Source: Streptomyces albus subsp. albus
GTDB lineage: Bacteria > Actinomycetota > Actinomycetes > Streptomycetales > Streptomycetaceae
Direction: 5' to 3'
Length of the DNA: 64,000 nt
Assembly (NCBI RefSeq): GCF_000719865.1
Contig: NZ_JOID01000016.1
Location: 295,669 to 359,668 of the forward strand
The position numbers were made by a program, and so were the translations under genes. Positions 23,440-35,505 of this stretch are shown here, piece by piece. The notes below the pieces were generated by a model. It did no database searches. It was not told where the DNA came from and was given only the letters and a program-made list of their open reading frames with translations. Positions within the stretch are counted from its first letter, which is position 1, and every line of letters starts with the position of its first letter.

Positions 23440-26229
23440 ATGCAACCCGAGACGAAAGGCCCCTGGCAGGACACCTCGCTGTCCGCCGGGGCCCGCGTCA
23501 GCGACCTGCTCGCCCGGATGACCCTGGAGGAGAAGCTCGCCCAGCTGTTCAGCATCTGGCCCGGCTCCGACAACGAGGGCGAGGACGTCGCCCCGCTGCA
23601 GCACGAGATGACGGCGTCCGACGAGCCCGTGGACCTCGACGCCCTGATCCGCCACGGACTGGGCCAGCTCACCCGGGCCTTCGGCACCGCGCCCCTCGAA
23701 CCGGCGGCGGGTGCCGCGGCCCTGGCCCGCACCCAGGCCCGGATCGCGGCGGCGAACCGTTTCGGCATCCCGGCGATCGCCCACGAGGAGTGCCTCACCG
23801 GCTTCACCACCTGGGGCGCCACCGTCTTCCCGACCCCGCTGGCCTGGGGCGCCACCTTCAACCCGGCGCTGGTCGGCCGGGCGGCGGAGCTGATCGGCTC
23901 CACCATGCGCTCCGCGGGCATCCACCAGGGCCTCTCCCCCGTCCTCGACGTGGTGCGCGACCCCCGCTGGGGCCGCACCGAGGAGTCGATCAGCGAGGAC
24001 CCGTACCTGGTGGCGACCGTCGGCACCGCCTACGTCCGGGGGCTGGAGTCCAGCGGCGTCATCGCCACCCTCAAGCACTTCGCCGGCTACTCGGCCTCCC
24101 GCGCCGGCCGCAACCACGGCCCGGTCTCCGCCGGGCGGCGCGAGCTGGCCGATGTCCTCCTGCCGCCGTTCGAGCTGGCGGTACGGGACGGCGGCGCGCG
24201 CTCCGTCATGCAGGCGTACAACGAGATCGACGGGGTGCCGGCCGCCGCCGACTCCTGGCTGCTGACCGAACTGCTGCGCGACGAGTGGGGGTTCACCGGC
24301 ACCGTCGTCGCCGACTACTTCGGCATCTCCTTCCTGGAGTCGGCCCACCACGTCGCCGGCTCCCCCCGGGACGCGGCCGCGCAGGCCCTGGCCGCCGGCG
24401 TGGACGTCGAGCTGCCCGCCGTCCGCTGCTACGGCACCCCGCTGCTGGACGCCGTACGGGCCGGGGACGTCCCCGAAGCCCTGGTGGACCGCGCGGTCAC
24501 CCGCGTCCTCCGGCAGAAGTGCGAACTCGGCCTCCTCGACCCGGACTGGGACCCGGCCCCGCCGGTCCTCGCCGGACCGCCCGCCGCGGTCACCGGCTCC
24601 GCCGGCGCCTCGCAGGACGGCACCACGGAGAACGGCGCCGCCGCCCCGGACGCGGCGGACGACGGCAGCGCCGTGGCCCCGCTGGCCGCCGCCCGCGCGG
24701 CGTCCCTGCGGCCCGGCACCGTCCCGGGCACCGCGGGCGCCGACTTCGACCCGGCCGAGATGCGCGCGGTGGCCCGGCAGCTCGCGGAGGAGTCCGTCGT
24801 GCTGCTCGCCAACGACACGGGACTGCTGCCGCTCAGCGCCGGCCCGGGCTCCCGGATCGCCGTGGTCGGCCCGATGGCCGACGACCCGGCCGCCATGCTC
24901 GGCTGCTACACCTTCCCCCGCCACGTCGGCGTGGAGCACCCGGAGCTGTCGCTGGGCGTGGAGGTCCCCACCCTGCTGGAGGCCGTCCGCGAGGCGCTGC
25001 CCGGGGCGGAGATCTCGCACGCGCCCGGCTGCGCCCCGCCGGAGCCGGACAAGTCCGGCGCGGTGTCCGCGGGCGTCACCGGCGCGGGCTCCGCGCCCCT
25101 CGGCGGCGTCCTCACCAAGGCGGAGACGCCGTCCGGCGGTCCCGGGCTTCCCACGGCCGCGGAACTGCTCGACGCCGAGGCGGACCTGCTCACCGAGGCG
25201 GTCGCGCTGACCGCCGGGGCGGACGTCTGCGTGGCCGTCCTCGGCGACCGCTCCGGCCTCTTCGGCCGGGGCACCTCCGGCGAGGGCTGCGACGCCGCGG
25301 ACCTCGAACTCCCCGGCTCGCAGGGCGCGCTGCTGGACGCCCTGCTGTCCACCGGCACCCCGGTCGTGCTGGTCCTGCTGACCGGGCGCCCGTACGCCCT
25401 CGGCCGGTACGCCGGCCCCGGCCGCTCCGCCGGCGCGCCCCGGGCCGCCGCCGTGGTCCAGGCGTTCTTCCCCGGCGAGGAGGGCGGCCCGGCCGTCGCC
25501 GGTGTGCTGTCCGGGCAGGTCAACCCCTCCGGCCGGCTGCCGGTCAGCGTGCCGTACGGTCCCGGCGGCCAGCCCTGGACGTACCTGGCCCCGCAGCTCG
25601 GGCTGCACAACGAGGCCAGCTCGCTCGACCCCACGCCGCTCTACCCCTTCGGGCACGGCCTGTCGTACACCGCGTTCGACTGGACCGGCGGGGGCGTGGA
25701 GGCGGCGGACGGCTCCGCGGCCGGCGCTGCCGATGGTGACGGCGACGGAACCGTCCTGCTGGACACCGACGGCGAGGCGACCGTCCGGCTCACCGTGCGC
25801 AACACCGGCGACCGCCCCGGCACCGAGACCGTCCAGCTCTATCTGCACGACCCGGTGGCCCGGACGACCCGTCCGGTGAACCGCCTCATCGGCTACGCGC
25901 GCGTGCCGCTCGGGCCGGGGGAGGCCGCGGAGGTGCGGTTCGGCTTCCACACCGACCTCGCCGCGTACACCACGCGCGACGGCCGCCGCATCGTGGAGCC
26001 GGGCGACCTGGAGCTGCGGCTCGGCGCGTCCAGCGCCGACATCCGGCACACGGCCCGGCTCCGGCTGAACGGGGCGGAGCGCACCGTCGGGCACTGCCGG
26101 CGGATGGTCTGTGCGGCCATGGTGCACCGGCTGGGTGTGCCCGGGCAGGGCGCGGCCCCGGCGGCGCCGGAGCCGGCGCGCGAGGAGAGCGGCACCGTGG
26201 CCGTCGCGCCCTCGGGCCGGTCCCTCTAG
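23440..26229 (+). CDS. GH3 beta-glycosidase (beta-xylosidase/beta-glucosidase)
   Basis: 929 aa, no signal peptide, so it hydrolyses imported oligosaccharide in the cytoplasm. The GH3 N-terminal barrel shows LLARMTLEEKLAQL, the KHFAGYSASRAGRN loop, and the nucleophile Asp in GTVVADYFGISF (about residue 291). The GH3 C-terminal sandwich domain runs from about 445 (ESVVLLANDTGLLPL) to 760, and a fibronectin III-like domain ends the protein (ETVQLYLHDPVAR). A long Ala/Gly/Pro linker (about 380-430) joins the first two domains. ATG with AGGAG upstream; 43 bases after the permease stop. The sequence resembles BxlA-type beta-xylosidases, but glucosidase activity cannot be excluded. Confidence 0.9.
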   Translation: MQPETKGPWQDTSLSAGARVSDLLARMTLEEKLAQLFSIWPGSDNEGEDVAPLQHEMTASDEPVDLDALIRHGLGQLTRAFGTAPLEPAAGAAALARTQARIAAANRFGIPAIAHEECLTGFTTWGATVFPTPLAWGATFNPALVGRAAELIGSTMRSAGIHQGLSPVLDVVRDPRWGRTEESISEDPYLVATVGTAYVRGLESSGVIATLKHFAGYSASRAGRNHGPVSAGRRELADVLLPPFELAVRDGGARSVMQAYNEIDGVPAAADSWLLTELLRDEWGFTGTVVADYFGISFLESAHHVAGSPRDAAAQALAAGVDVELPAVRCYGTPLLDAVRAGDVPEALVDRAVTRVLRQKCELGLLDPDWDPAPPVLAGPPAAVTGSAGASQDGTTENGAAAPDAADDGSAVAPLAAARAASLRPGTVPGTAGADFDPAEMRAVARQLAEESVVLLANDTGLLPLSAGPGSRIAVVGPMADDPAAMLGCYTFPRHVGVEHPELSLGVEVPTLLEAVREALPGAEISHAPGCAPPEPDKSGAVSAGVTGAGSAPLGGVLTKAETPSGGPGLPTAAELLDAEADLLTEAVALTAGADVCVAVLGDRSGLFGRGTSGEGCDAADLELPGSQGALLDALLSTGTPVVLVLLTGRPYALGRYAGPGRSAGAPRAAAVVQAFFPGEEGGPAVAGVLSGQVNPSGRLPVSVPYGPGGQPWTYLAPQLGLHNEASSLDPTPLYPFGHGLSYTAFDWTGGGVEAADGSAAGAADGDGDGTVLLDTDGEATVRLTVRNTGDRPGTETVQLYLHDPVARTTRPVNRLIGYARVPLGPGEAAEVRFGFHTDLAAYTTRDGRRIVEPGDLELRLGASSADIRHTARLRLNGAERTVGHCRRMVCAAMVHRLGVPGQGAAPAAPEPAREESGTVAVAPSGRSL

Positions 26230-26283
26230 GCTGACGGCGGGCCGCGTGAGCGGCCCGCCACCAGCCGATCCGAGGAGCAGGGC

Positions 26284-27333
26284 GTGCGGCGCTGGACCGT
26301 GAGCGACATCCCCGACCAGAGCGGCCGTACGGCCGTGGTGACCGGCGCCAACAGCGGCCTCGGGCTCGTCACGGCCCGCGAACTCGCCCGGCGCGGCGCC
26401 GAGGTGGTGCTCGCCTGCCGGGACGAGACGCGCGGCCGGGCCGCCGAGGCCCGGATCGCGGAGGAAGTGCCGGGCGCGCGGGTACGGCTGGCCCTGCTCG
26501 ACCTGGCGGACCTGGCCTCCGTCCGGGAGTTCGCCCGGTCCTTCGCCGGACCCTCCGGAACCGGCGGGTCCGGGTCCGCCGACGGCGGTTCCGGGGAAGG
26601 CGGCTCCGGGGACGCGGCGCGCGCCTCCGGCGTCCCGGGCGGCAGCCGGGGCACCGCCCGGCTGGACCTGCTGGTCAACAACGCGGGCGTCATGGCGCTG
26701 CCGTACCGGCGAACGGCCGACGGCTTCGAAACGCAGTTCGGGGTCAATCACCTCGGCCACTTCGCCCTCACCGGCCTGCTGCTGCCGGCCCTGCTCGCGA
26801 CACCTGGCGCGCGGGTGGTCACGGTCTCCAGCGCGATGCACCTGCTGCCGGGCGCGGGCGACCCGGGTGATCCGTCCGGCGAGGAACCGTACCGCCGCTG
26901 GACGGCCTACGCCCGCTCCAAGAGCGCCAATCTGCTCTTCACCCACGAGCTGTCCCGCCGGCTGCGGCGGGCCGGCTCGGACGTGGTGGCCGCCGCCGCC
27001 CACCCCGGCTACGCCGCCACCAATCTGCAGACGGCGGGCCTGCGGATGGAGGGACGCCGCGGGGCCGAGCGCCTGGTGGGGCTCGGCGGCCGGCTGCTGG
27101 CCCAGCCCGCGGCGGCCGGCGCGCTGCCCTCGCTGTACGCGGCCACCGCGCCGGACGTCCGCCCGGACGGCTTCTACGGCCCCGGCCGCGCGATGCCGCC
27201 CCGGACCGGGCCGGCTCCCGCGCGGCGCGCGGCACGGACGCTGGACGACGGGGCGGCCGAACGGCTGTGGCGGCGCTCGGAGGAGCTCACCGGCGTCCGC
27301 TACGAGGCCCTGGACGTGCCTCCGTCGGTGTAG
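26284..27333 (+). CDS. Short-chain dehydrogenase, retinol-dehydrogenase/WWOX-like
   Basis: 349 aa. TGANSGLGLVTARELARRG near residue 20 binds NADP. LLVNNAGVMALPYR and GFETQFGVNHLGHFALT match this extended-classical SDR group, and the catalytic Tyr/Lys are in AYARSKSANLL. An unusual Gly/Ser/Ala-rich stretch (about residues 92-120) sits between the ADLASVREF helix and the LDLLVNNAG strand. GTG start, with GAGGAG 8 bases before it. It follows the GH3 gene by 54 bases and may be co-transcribed, but a metabolic link is not evident. Confidence 0.85.
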   Translation: MRRWTVSDIPDQSGRTAVVTGANSGLGLVTARELARRGAEVVLACRDETRGRAAEARIAEEVPGARVRLALLDLADLASVREFARSFAGPSGTGGSGSADGGSGEGGSGDAARASGVPGGSRGTARLDLLVNNAGVMALPYRRTADGFETQFGVNHLGHFALTGLLLPALLATPGARVVTVSSAMHLLPGAGDPGDPSGEEPYRRWTAYARSKSANLLFTHELSRRLRRAGSDVVAAAAHPGYAATNLQTAGLRMEGRRGAERLVGLGGRLLAQPAAAGALPSLYAATAPDVRPDGFYGPGRAMPPRTGPAPARRAARTLDDGAAERLWRRSEELTGVRYEALDVPPSV

Positions 27334-27630
27334 GCCGCGGTAGCGCGTCTCCTTCCCGGCCCTTCCGCCTCTTTCGCATCCCGCCCCACCACGGGACAAG
27401 AGCGGTCCGCGAGGCAGGCCCGGCCCTTGGGGCGACCGAGGAGACACCGTGCTCGCGTGCCGTCCGGGCCGTGGGGGCAGCCGTGCCCGGTTCGGCCGCG
27501 GTCGTCCCCGCTCCGCCGTCCGCCCGTCACCACTTGTTGATGCACAGTCAACTACCGCCCCACAGACTCCGGACACCCGACTCCGCGCCCGGTCCGGCGC
27601 GGGGCAGACACGATCCCGGTGGGAGGATCT

Positions 27631-28788
27631 GTGGAACGTCGTACCTTCCTGCGCACCACCGTCGTCGGCGGTTCGGCCGCGGCCTTCGGCGGCAGTCTCT
27701 GGCGCGGTGCCGCGTACGCGGCACCCGCCCAGCCCGGCAGCGGCCCCTACGGCACCCTGCGGTCGGCGGACGCCAACGGCATCCGGCTGCCGGCCGGTTT
27801 CAGCAGCGCAGTGATCGCCCGGTCCGGACAGAAGGTGTCCGGCACCTCCTACACCTGGCACAACGCCCCCGACGGCGGCGCCTGTTACGCCGACGGCAGC
27901 GGATGGATCTACGTCTCCAACTCCGAGATCAACCCCTCGGGCGGAGCGGGCGCGGTCCGCTTCTCCTCCTCCGGCGCGATCACCGGCGCGTACCGCATCC
28001 TCTCCGGCACCCGGCAGAACTGCGCGGGCGGCAAGACCCCGTGGAACACCTGGCTCTCCTGCGAGGAGGTCGACCGGGGCTACGTCTACGAGACCGACCC
28101 GTGGGGCGCGAAGGCGGCCGTCCGCCGGGACGCCATGGGCCGCTTCAAGCACGAGGCCGCCGCGGCCGACCCGGTGCGCAAGGTCGTCTACCTCACCGAG
28201 GACGTCTCCGACAGCTGCTTCTACCGCTTCCGCCCCACCACCTGGGGCGACCTCTCCTCCGGCACGCTGGAGGTGCTGCGGATGGGGTCGGGCACCTCCG
28301 GTCCGGTCACCTGGGCCCCCGTGCCCGACCCGAGCGGCGCCTCCACCGCCACCCGCGACCAGGTCTCCGGCGCCAAGCGCTTCAACGGCGGCGAGGGCTG
28401 CCACTACGCCGACGACACCTGCTGGTTCACCACCAAGGGCGACAACCGGGTCTGGCAGTACAACGCCGCCGCCCAGACCATCGAACTGGCCTACGACGAC
28501 TCGCTGGTGAGCGGCGGCGCCCCGCTGACCGGCGTCGACAACGTCACGCGTACCGCCTCCGGTGACCTGTTCGTCGCCGAGGACGGGGGCAATATGGAGA
28601 TCTGCGTCATCACCCCGGACAACGTGGTCGCCCCCTTCCTGCGCGTCGACGGCCAGTCCTCCTCCGAGATCACCGGACCGGCCTTCTCCCCCGACGGCAG
28701 CCGGCTCTACTTCTCCAGCCAGCGCGGCACCAGCGGCCGTTCCTCGGGTGGCATCACCTACGAGGTCACCGGCCCGTTCCGCTCGTAG
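27631..28788 (+). CDS. PhoX-like (DUF839) Tat-exported phosphatase-type protein
   Basis: 385 aa. Twin-arginine signal peptide (ERRTFLRTT followed by a hydrophobic run and AYAAPAQ). A DUF839/PhoX beta-propeller follows: NTWLSCEEVDRGYVYETDPW, AVRRDAMGRFKHEAAAADP, YLTEDVSDSCFYRF, EGCHYADDTCWF, LFVAEDGGNMEICV, DGSRLYFSSQRG. PhoX enzymes are Ca/Fe-dependent alkaline phosphatases folded in the cytoplasm. Start set at the GTG just after GGGAGGA; an in-frame GTG 12 bases earlier overlaps that site. Substrate not established. Its 3' end overlaps the converging regulator gene by 23 bases. Confidence 0.82.
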   Translation: MERRTFLRTTVVGGSAAAFGGSLWRGAAYAAPAQPGSGPYGTLRSADANGIRLPAGFSSAVIARSGQKVSGTSYTWHNAPDGGACYADGSGWIYVSNSEINPSGGAGAVRFSSSGAITGAYRILSGTRQNCAGGKTPWNTWLSCEEVDRGYVYETDPWGAKAAVRRDAMGRFKHEAAAADPVRKVVYLTEDVSDSCFYRFRPTTWGDLSSGTLEVLRMGSGTSGPVTWAPVPDPSGASTATRDQVSGAKRFNGGEGCHYADDTCWFTTKGDNRVWQYNAAAQTIELAYDDSLVSGGAPLTGVDNVTRTASGDLFVAEDGGNMEICVITPDNVVAPFLRVDGQSSSEITGPAFSPDGSRLYFSSQRGTSGRSSGGITYEVTGPFRS

Positions 28789-29857
28789 CGGCGGCCCGGG
28801 CGCCCGCGGCGGGGCCGGCGGAGCGGCCGGCCGGCCCCGCCCCGTCCGCCGGCGGGGAATCGTCGGCGCCGCCGTGCAGGAGGGCGGCGCCGAGCGGCGT
28901 CAGGGTGTGCAGGACGGCGCTGCCGTGCCGCAGGGTCACCACGAGCCCGGCGTCGCGGAGCACGCTGGCGTGCTGGCTGGCGGAGGCCGGGGAGACGCCG
29001 ACCCGGCGGGCCAGCTCTCCGGTGGTGCATCCGCCCTCGATGGTGCGCAGCACGGCGGAGCGGGTCTGGCCGACGAGCTTGCCCAGCGAGCCGACGTCGG
29101 CCGCGTACGGCCGCAGCGGCGCGGGGGCGGTGTTCTCACCGGAGTGCCGCACCGGGTAGACGAGCACGGGGGTCAGCTCCGGGTCGTGGAAGGCGACCGG
29201 GGTGACCCGGCAGAAGAAGGACGGCAGCAGGAGCAGGCCCCGGCCGTCCAGATGGAGGTCCCGGTCCACCGGGTAGTCCGCCTCCAGCACCGGCGGGCGC
29301 CAGCGCATGGCCGCCGGCATCGAGGCCAGCAGCCGGTCGGCGCCGCCGTCGAGGAGCGCGCGGCCGCGGGCGGCCCGGTCGGCCTCGATCTGCGCGCGGA
29401 TGTGCGGCCAGTACGGGGCGATGGCGGCCCGGTGGTAGCCGCGCAGCGCGGCGATGAGGTCGCCCAGGGCCCTGGGCCGCCCGGCGGCCAGCTCCTCGTG
29501 CCGCGGGGCGGGCCCGGACGGGTGGGAACCCCCGCCGGCGGCGAGCAGTCCCAGGTCCCGGCGCAGGCGCTCCTCCGGGGTCCCGCGGAGCGCCTCCATG
29601 GCGGGCTCCATCCCGCAAATACCCTCCGGCGGTGTCAGAAAGTCGGGAAAATAGCCGCGCACGGGCACCAGGGAAGCGAGCAGGCGTGCTTCACCGTTCA
29701 AGCGGGTGCGGGTCTCCCTCCGCCATTCCCCGAAGACGGTCGCGGAACGTTTGTCGCGCAGCCGGTGGAAACTCAGAACGGTTTCCCACAAGGCGTCCGG
29801 GCGCGCGGCTATGCGTATGCGCCCGAGGTCGCGTCCGGTGAAATGGATGCGTAGCAC
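28766..29857 (-). CDS. ArsR-type winged-helix regulator with an N-terminal DUF5937-like domain
   Basis: 363 aa from a GTG (VLRIHFTGRDLGRIRIAARP). Streptomyces proteins of this layout start with an LRIHFT...DLARVRVA strand pair, have a long helical sensor-like middle (ALGDLIAALRGYHRAAIAPY, LLLLPSFFCRVTPVAF) and end in an ArsR HTH, here SAVLRTIEGGCTTGELARR with VSPASASQHASVLRDAGLVV (about residues 270-315). No metal-binding cysteine cluster is obvious. An Ala/Gly-rich tail follows. The regulated genes are unknown; it converges on the PhoX-like gene. Confidence 0.78.
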   Translation of the reverse strand: MLRIHFTGRDLGRIRIAARPDALWETVLSFHRLRDKRSATVFGEWRRETRTRLNGEARLLASLVPVRGYFPDFLTPPEGICGMEPAMEALRGTPEERLRRDLGLLAAGGGSHPSGPAPRHEELAAGRPRALGDLIAALRGYHRAAIAPYWPHIRAQIEADRAARGRALLDGGADRLLASMPAAMRWRPPVLEADYPVDRDLHLDGRGLLLLPSFFCRVTPVAFHDPELTPVLVYPVRHSGENTAPAPLRPYAADVGSLGKLVGQTRSAVLRTIEGGCTTGELARRVGVSPASASQHASVLRDAGLVVTLRHGSAVLHTLTPLGAALLHGGADDSPPADGAGPAGRSAGPAAGARAAATSGTGR

Positions 29858-30479
29858 CAAACCCCCACAAGTATCCCCCCGTCCGGCTTCCCGACGAGTA
29901 TGCACCTGCACACATTGGGTCACCACGTGCTTTTGGCCACAGTTGAAACGGGTCGCGGCGGACTCCCGGTCCACGGAAGGGTGGAACCCGTCGGGCACCG
30001 GGAAACGGTTGTGAGGCTGTCGTGGGGGCAGTGCGGAAACCGTTTCCGGGCGGCTGGGTACCGCCCATGGGCCCGATGGGGTGGAGGACCGCGGTCCGGT
30101 GATTCTCGAGCTCGCCGGACCGCGGGAGTCCAGTTATGTGCGCCCCGGTGTCCGGTCCCGTCGCTTCCGGTGCAGAATGCGCTTTCCGGTCAGGTTGAAT
30201 TCCCGAACATTTCTCGCCGCGGCCGGGGGCGCGCCATCGAACCGCCACCGAAAAGGGGCGCGAAATTAGCGGTGGCAATCGGTCCGCTCCCGCCGACCCG
30301 CCCCGCCCGCCCCGCCCGCCGCCCGGCCGTCGCGGGTCCCCGGCGCCCGGTCCCCGCCCGTGCCGTGGAAGCCGGGGCCCTCGCCGCTCCGGCGCTCCGT
30401 CCCGCTCCACCCGTCGCCGCCCCGCCGCCCGCTGCCGCCGCGGACCCGTACGGGCGGAAGCGGAAGTCCGGGCATGCGG
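29858..30479. other. Gene-free stretch upstream of the ArsR-type regulator
   Basis: About 620 bases. The part 30130-30290 is noticeably less GC-rich. From 30295 on there is a C-rich low-complexity tract (runs of CCCGCC). Frames through it lack family character and Streptomyces codon bias. Nothing specific recognised. Confidence 0.4.
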
Positions 30480-30514
30480 AAGGGGGCGGCGCCCCGCACA
30501 GGCGCCGCCCCCTT
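30480..30514 (-). terminator. Terminator of ppdK
   Basis: Perfect 14-bp stem AAGGGGGCGGCGCC (30480-30493, counting the A at 30480) with GGCGCCGCCCCCTT (30501-30514), 7-base loop, about 85 bases after the ppdK stop on the minus strand. Confidence 0.75.
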
Positions 30515-30596
30515 CCCCCGGGGAACCCGGGCCCGGCCGCCGCCGGTGAGGGTCGTGGCCGCGGCGGCCGGCTCCGGTTCGGTCGGTGCTTCCCGG

Positions 30597-33347
<2,751 letters not shown>

Positions 33348-33686
33348 GGGATCTCGCACTCCTCGTGGTGGGGTTCCCCCTCGGAGCGGTTCGGGGGAGG
33401 GGCTGCCCTGACGGCGGGGAGCGTACCCAGATCGAAGGTTGATGAGTACGTCCACTTGGTGGTCATCGGGTTGTAACCCCGCATCTGCCACCGGATCGAA
33501 AGTGAGCTCGCTCTCCTGGCGGAATCGTTATGCGTTCAGGAAGTGAACTCACAGCGACGGGAGAACGGGCGTGAGGGACCGGAGCGCGGTCGCGGCCCCA
33601 CAGCGCGTCACGTGATCCGCGACCTCTTGAAGGCAAGATGGGTGGCACTGGGTGCCACCCTTTGAGAGATGCAGGCCACCGCAAAA

Positions 33687-33700
33687 CGCTCATCTGAGCG
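33687..33700. promoter_or_regulatory. Inverted repeat CGCTC-N4-GAGCG, copy 1
   Basis: CGCTC (33687-33691), ATCT, GAGCG (33696-33700). The same pattern recurs 93 bases downstream, in the ppdK/GH63-like divergent region. Confidence 0.4.
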
Positions 33701-33777
33701 AGCCTCCGATCACAGTGGCGAGAATCACGCACTGTCCAGGTACCCCGTCTCACGACATGGACACATGAGGGCGGCCA

Positions 33778-33795
33778 ATCGCTCGAATGAGCGAT
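33778..33795. promoter_or_regulatory. Inverted repeat CGCTC-N4-GAGCG, copy 2 (longer arms)
   Basis: ATCGCTC-GAAT-GAGCGAT, perfect 7-bp arms. With copy 1 it forms a pair of equal half-site spacing, suggesting two sites for one dimeric regulator of unknown identity. Confidence 0.45.
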
Positions 33796-33933
33796 AAGGG
33801 TGCCGGGCCCGGCTGAGGCACGCATCACAATGAGACTTTTGCCCTGGGACTGGACAAAACCCTCCGGTACGTTCGTGCGGTATCGACAAGCCCGTCGACA
33901 AGCCGTCCCCTACTCGGAGTCCCGGAGCCTCTC

Positions 33934-35481
33934 GTGGAAAGCGTCGCCCCCGCCGGCAACCCGCGCCTCCCGCGACCCGCCATGCCCGCGTCACTCCCGG
34001 GCGCACTGCGCCGCGGCGCCGAGCGCGTCCTGGCGGGCAACTGGACCGGCACCTCGACCGTCCCCTCCCGCGGCCTCTACCCGCACCAGTGGAGCTGGGA
34101 CTCCGCGTTCATCGCCATCGGCCTGCGCCACCTCTCCCCCGCCCGCGCCCGGCGCGAGCTGTCCACGCTGCTCGACGCGCAGTGGGAGGACGGGCGCGTC
34201 CCGCACATCGTCTTCAACCCGGAGGTGCCGGCCGGCGCCTACTTCCCCGGGCCCGAGTTCTGGCGCTCCTCACGGGCCGGCTCCGGCACCGGGGCGCCCG
34301 CCCGCACCGAGACCTCCGGCATCGTCCAGCCGCCCGTCCACGCGCTGGCCGCCTGGCTGGTCCACGAGGCGGACCCGGAGTCCTCCGCCCGCGAGGGCTT
34401 CCTGGCCCGGCTGTATCCGCGGCTGGCCGCCTGGCACCGCTACCTCGTGGAGCGCCGCGACCTCCGGGGGCACGGACTGGTCTCCATCGTCCATCCCTGG
34501 GAGTCGGGCATGGACAACAGCCCCTGCTGGGACGCGCCGCTCGAACGCGTCGAGCCCGCCTGCCGCAGCACCTTCCGGCGCGCGGACCTCGACCACTGCG
34601 ATCTCACCGACCGGCCCACCGACCTGGACTACGGCCGCTATGTCCGGCTCGCCGCCGACTACCGCGACCACGGCTACCGCGACGACGCCCCGCACTCCTT
34701 CGCCGTCGAGGACGTGGGCCTCAACGCGCTGCTCATCGTCTCCGAGCACGCCCTCGCCCGGATCGCCGCCTCCCTCGGCACCGATCCGGCGGAGCACCGG
34801 GCCCGCGCCGAACGTCTCACGCGCTCTCTGGTCGAGCACCTGTGGGACCCGGAGACGGAGATCTTCCGGGGCCACGACGTGCCGGGCGGCGAACCGCTCT
34901 CCGGGCTCAGCGCCGCCGGGCTGCTGCCGCTCGCCGTGCCCGGACTGCCCGACGAGGTCGTCACCGGGCTGCTGGCCACCGCCGCCGGACCGCACTTCGG
35001 CCTCGGCCGCACGGTGCGGCTGGTGCCGAGCTACGACCTGCGCGGACCGGCCTTCGACCCGTCCCGCTACTGGCGCGGGCCGGCCTGGTTCAACGTCAAC
35101 TGGCTGCTGGAGCGGGGCCTGCGGCAGTACGGCGCCGTGGCGGCGGCCGACGAGCTGCGCGCCGCGACGCTGGCCGCGGCCGACGCCTCGGGCTTCGCCG
35201 AGTACGTCGACCCGCACAGCGGACTGGCGCGCGGCAGCCGGGACTTCGGCTGGACGGCGGCGCTGGCCCTCGACCTGCTGACGGCGGCCGAACGCGCGGA
35301 GTCCGGGGCCGGGGTGCCGGGCGCGGAGCCGCGCGCGGTGCGGTCCCCGGTGGTCGCCGCGGCCGAGGCGGCGGTGCTCGGCGCGGAAACCGGCGGGGAC
35401 GCTCCGGACGAGGTGTGCGAGCCGGTACCGGTCCGGGTCAGCCTGGTACGGCGACCGCGGCCGCCCCGCCGCGAGGCCTAA
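33934..35481 (+). CDS. GH63-like (MGH1-type) alpha/alpha-barrel glycoside hydrolase
   Basis: 515 aa, cytosolic. Six-hairpin barrel family: GLYPHQWSWDSAFIAIGL near residue 47 (the Asp of WDSAF is typical of the catalytic acid region), PHIVFNPEV, SIVHPWESGMDNSPCWD about 190, EDVGLNALLI, and RYWRGPAWFNVNWLLERGL around 375 with YVDPHSGLARGSRDFGWTAAL. Relatives act on mannosylglycerate, glucosylglycerate or similar alpha-glycosides. GTG start with GGAG upstream; MPASLPG at codon 17 is an alternative. The C-terminal about 60 residues are disordered. Confidence 0.82.
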   Translation: MESVAPAGNPRLPRPAMPASLPGALRRGAERVLAGNWTGTSTVPSRGLYPHQWSWDSAFIAIGLRHLSPARARRELSTLLDAQWEDGRVPHIVFNPEVPAGAYFPGPEFWRSSRAGSGTGAPARTETSGIVQPPVHALAAWLVHEADPESSAREGFLARLYPRLAAWHRYLVERRDLRGHGLVSIVHPWESGMDNSPCWDAPLERVEPACRSTFRRADLDHCDLTDRPTDLDYGRYVRLAADYRDHGYRDDAPHSFAVEDVGLNALLIVSEHALARIAASLGTDPAEHRARAERLTRSLVEHLWDPETEIFRGHDVPGGEPLSGLSAAGLLPLAVPGLPDEVVTGLLATAAGPHFGLGRTVRLVPSYDLRGPAFDPSRYWRGPAWFNVNWLLERGLRQYGAVAAADELRAATLAAADASGFAEYVDPHSGLARGSRDFGWTAALALDLLTAAERAESGAGVPGAEPRAVRSPVVAAAEAAVLGAETGGDAPDEVCEPVPVRVSLVRRPRPPRREA

Positions 35482-35505
35482 CGGCCCGGGCCCGGCCCGG
35501 CGGCG

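Larger units (their letters stand above)
33348..33933. other. Long divergent intergenic region of ppdK and the GH63-like gene
   Basis: 586 bases with no gene. Two copies of CGCTC-N4-GAGCG are present (listed separately). The right half is less GC-rich than the surrounding genes, as expected of promoter DNA. Confidence 0.5.

Noticed and set aside
23413..28404. Very long open frame on the minus strand (over 1600 codons)
   Set aside because: It lies antisense to the GH3, SDR and PhoX-like genes, has no family motifs and is rich in Gly/Arg/Val as expected from reversed GC-biased codons.
30081..30269. 62-codon plus-strand frame in the gap before ppdK
   Set aside because: No ribosome site, poor codon bias and no recognisable motif.
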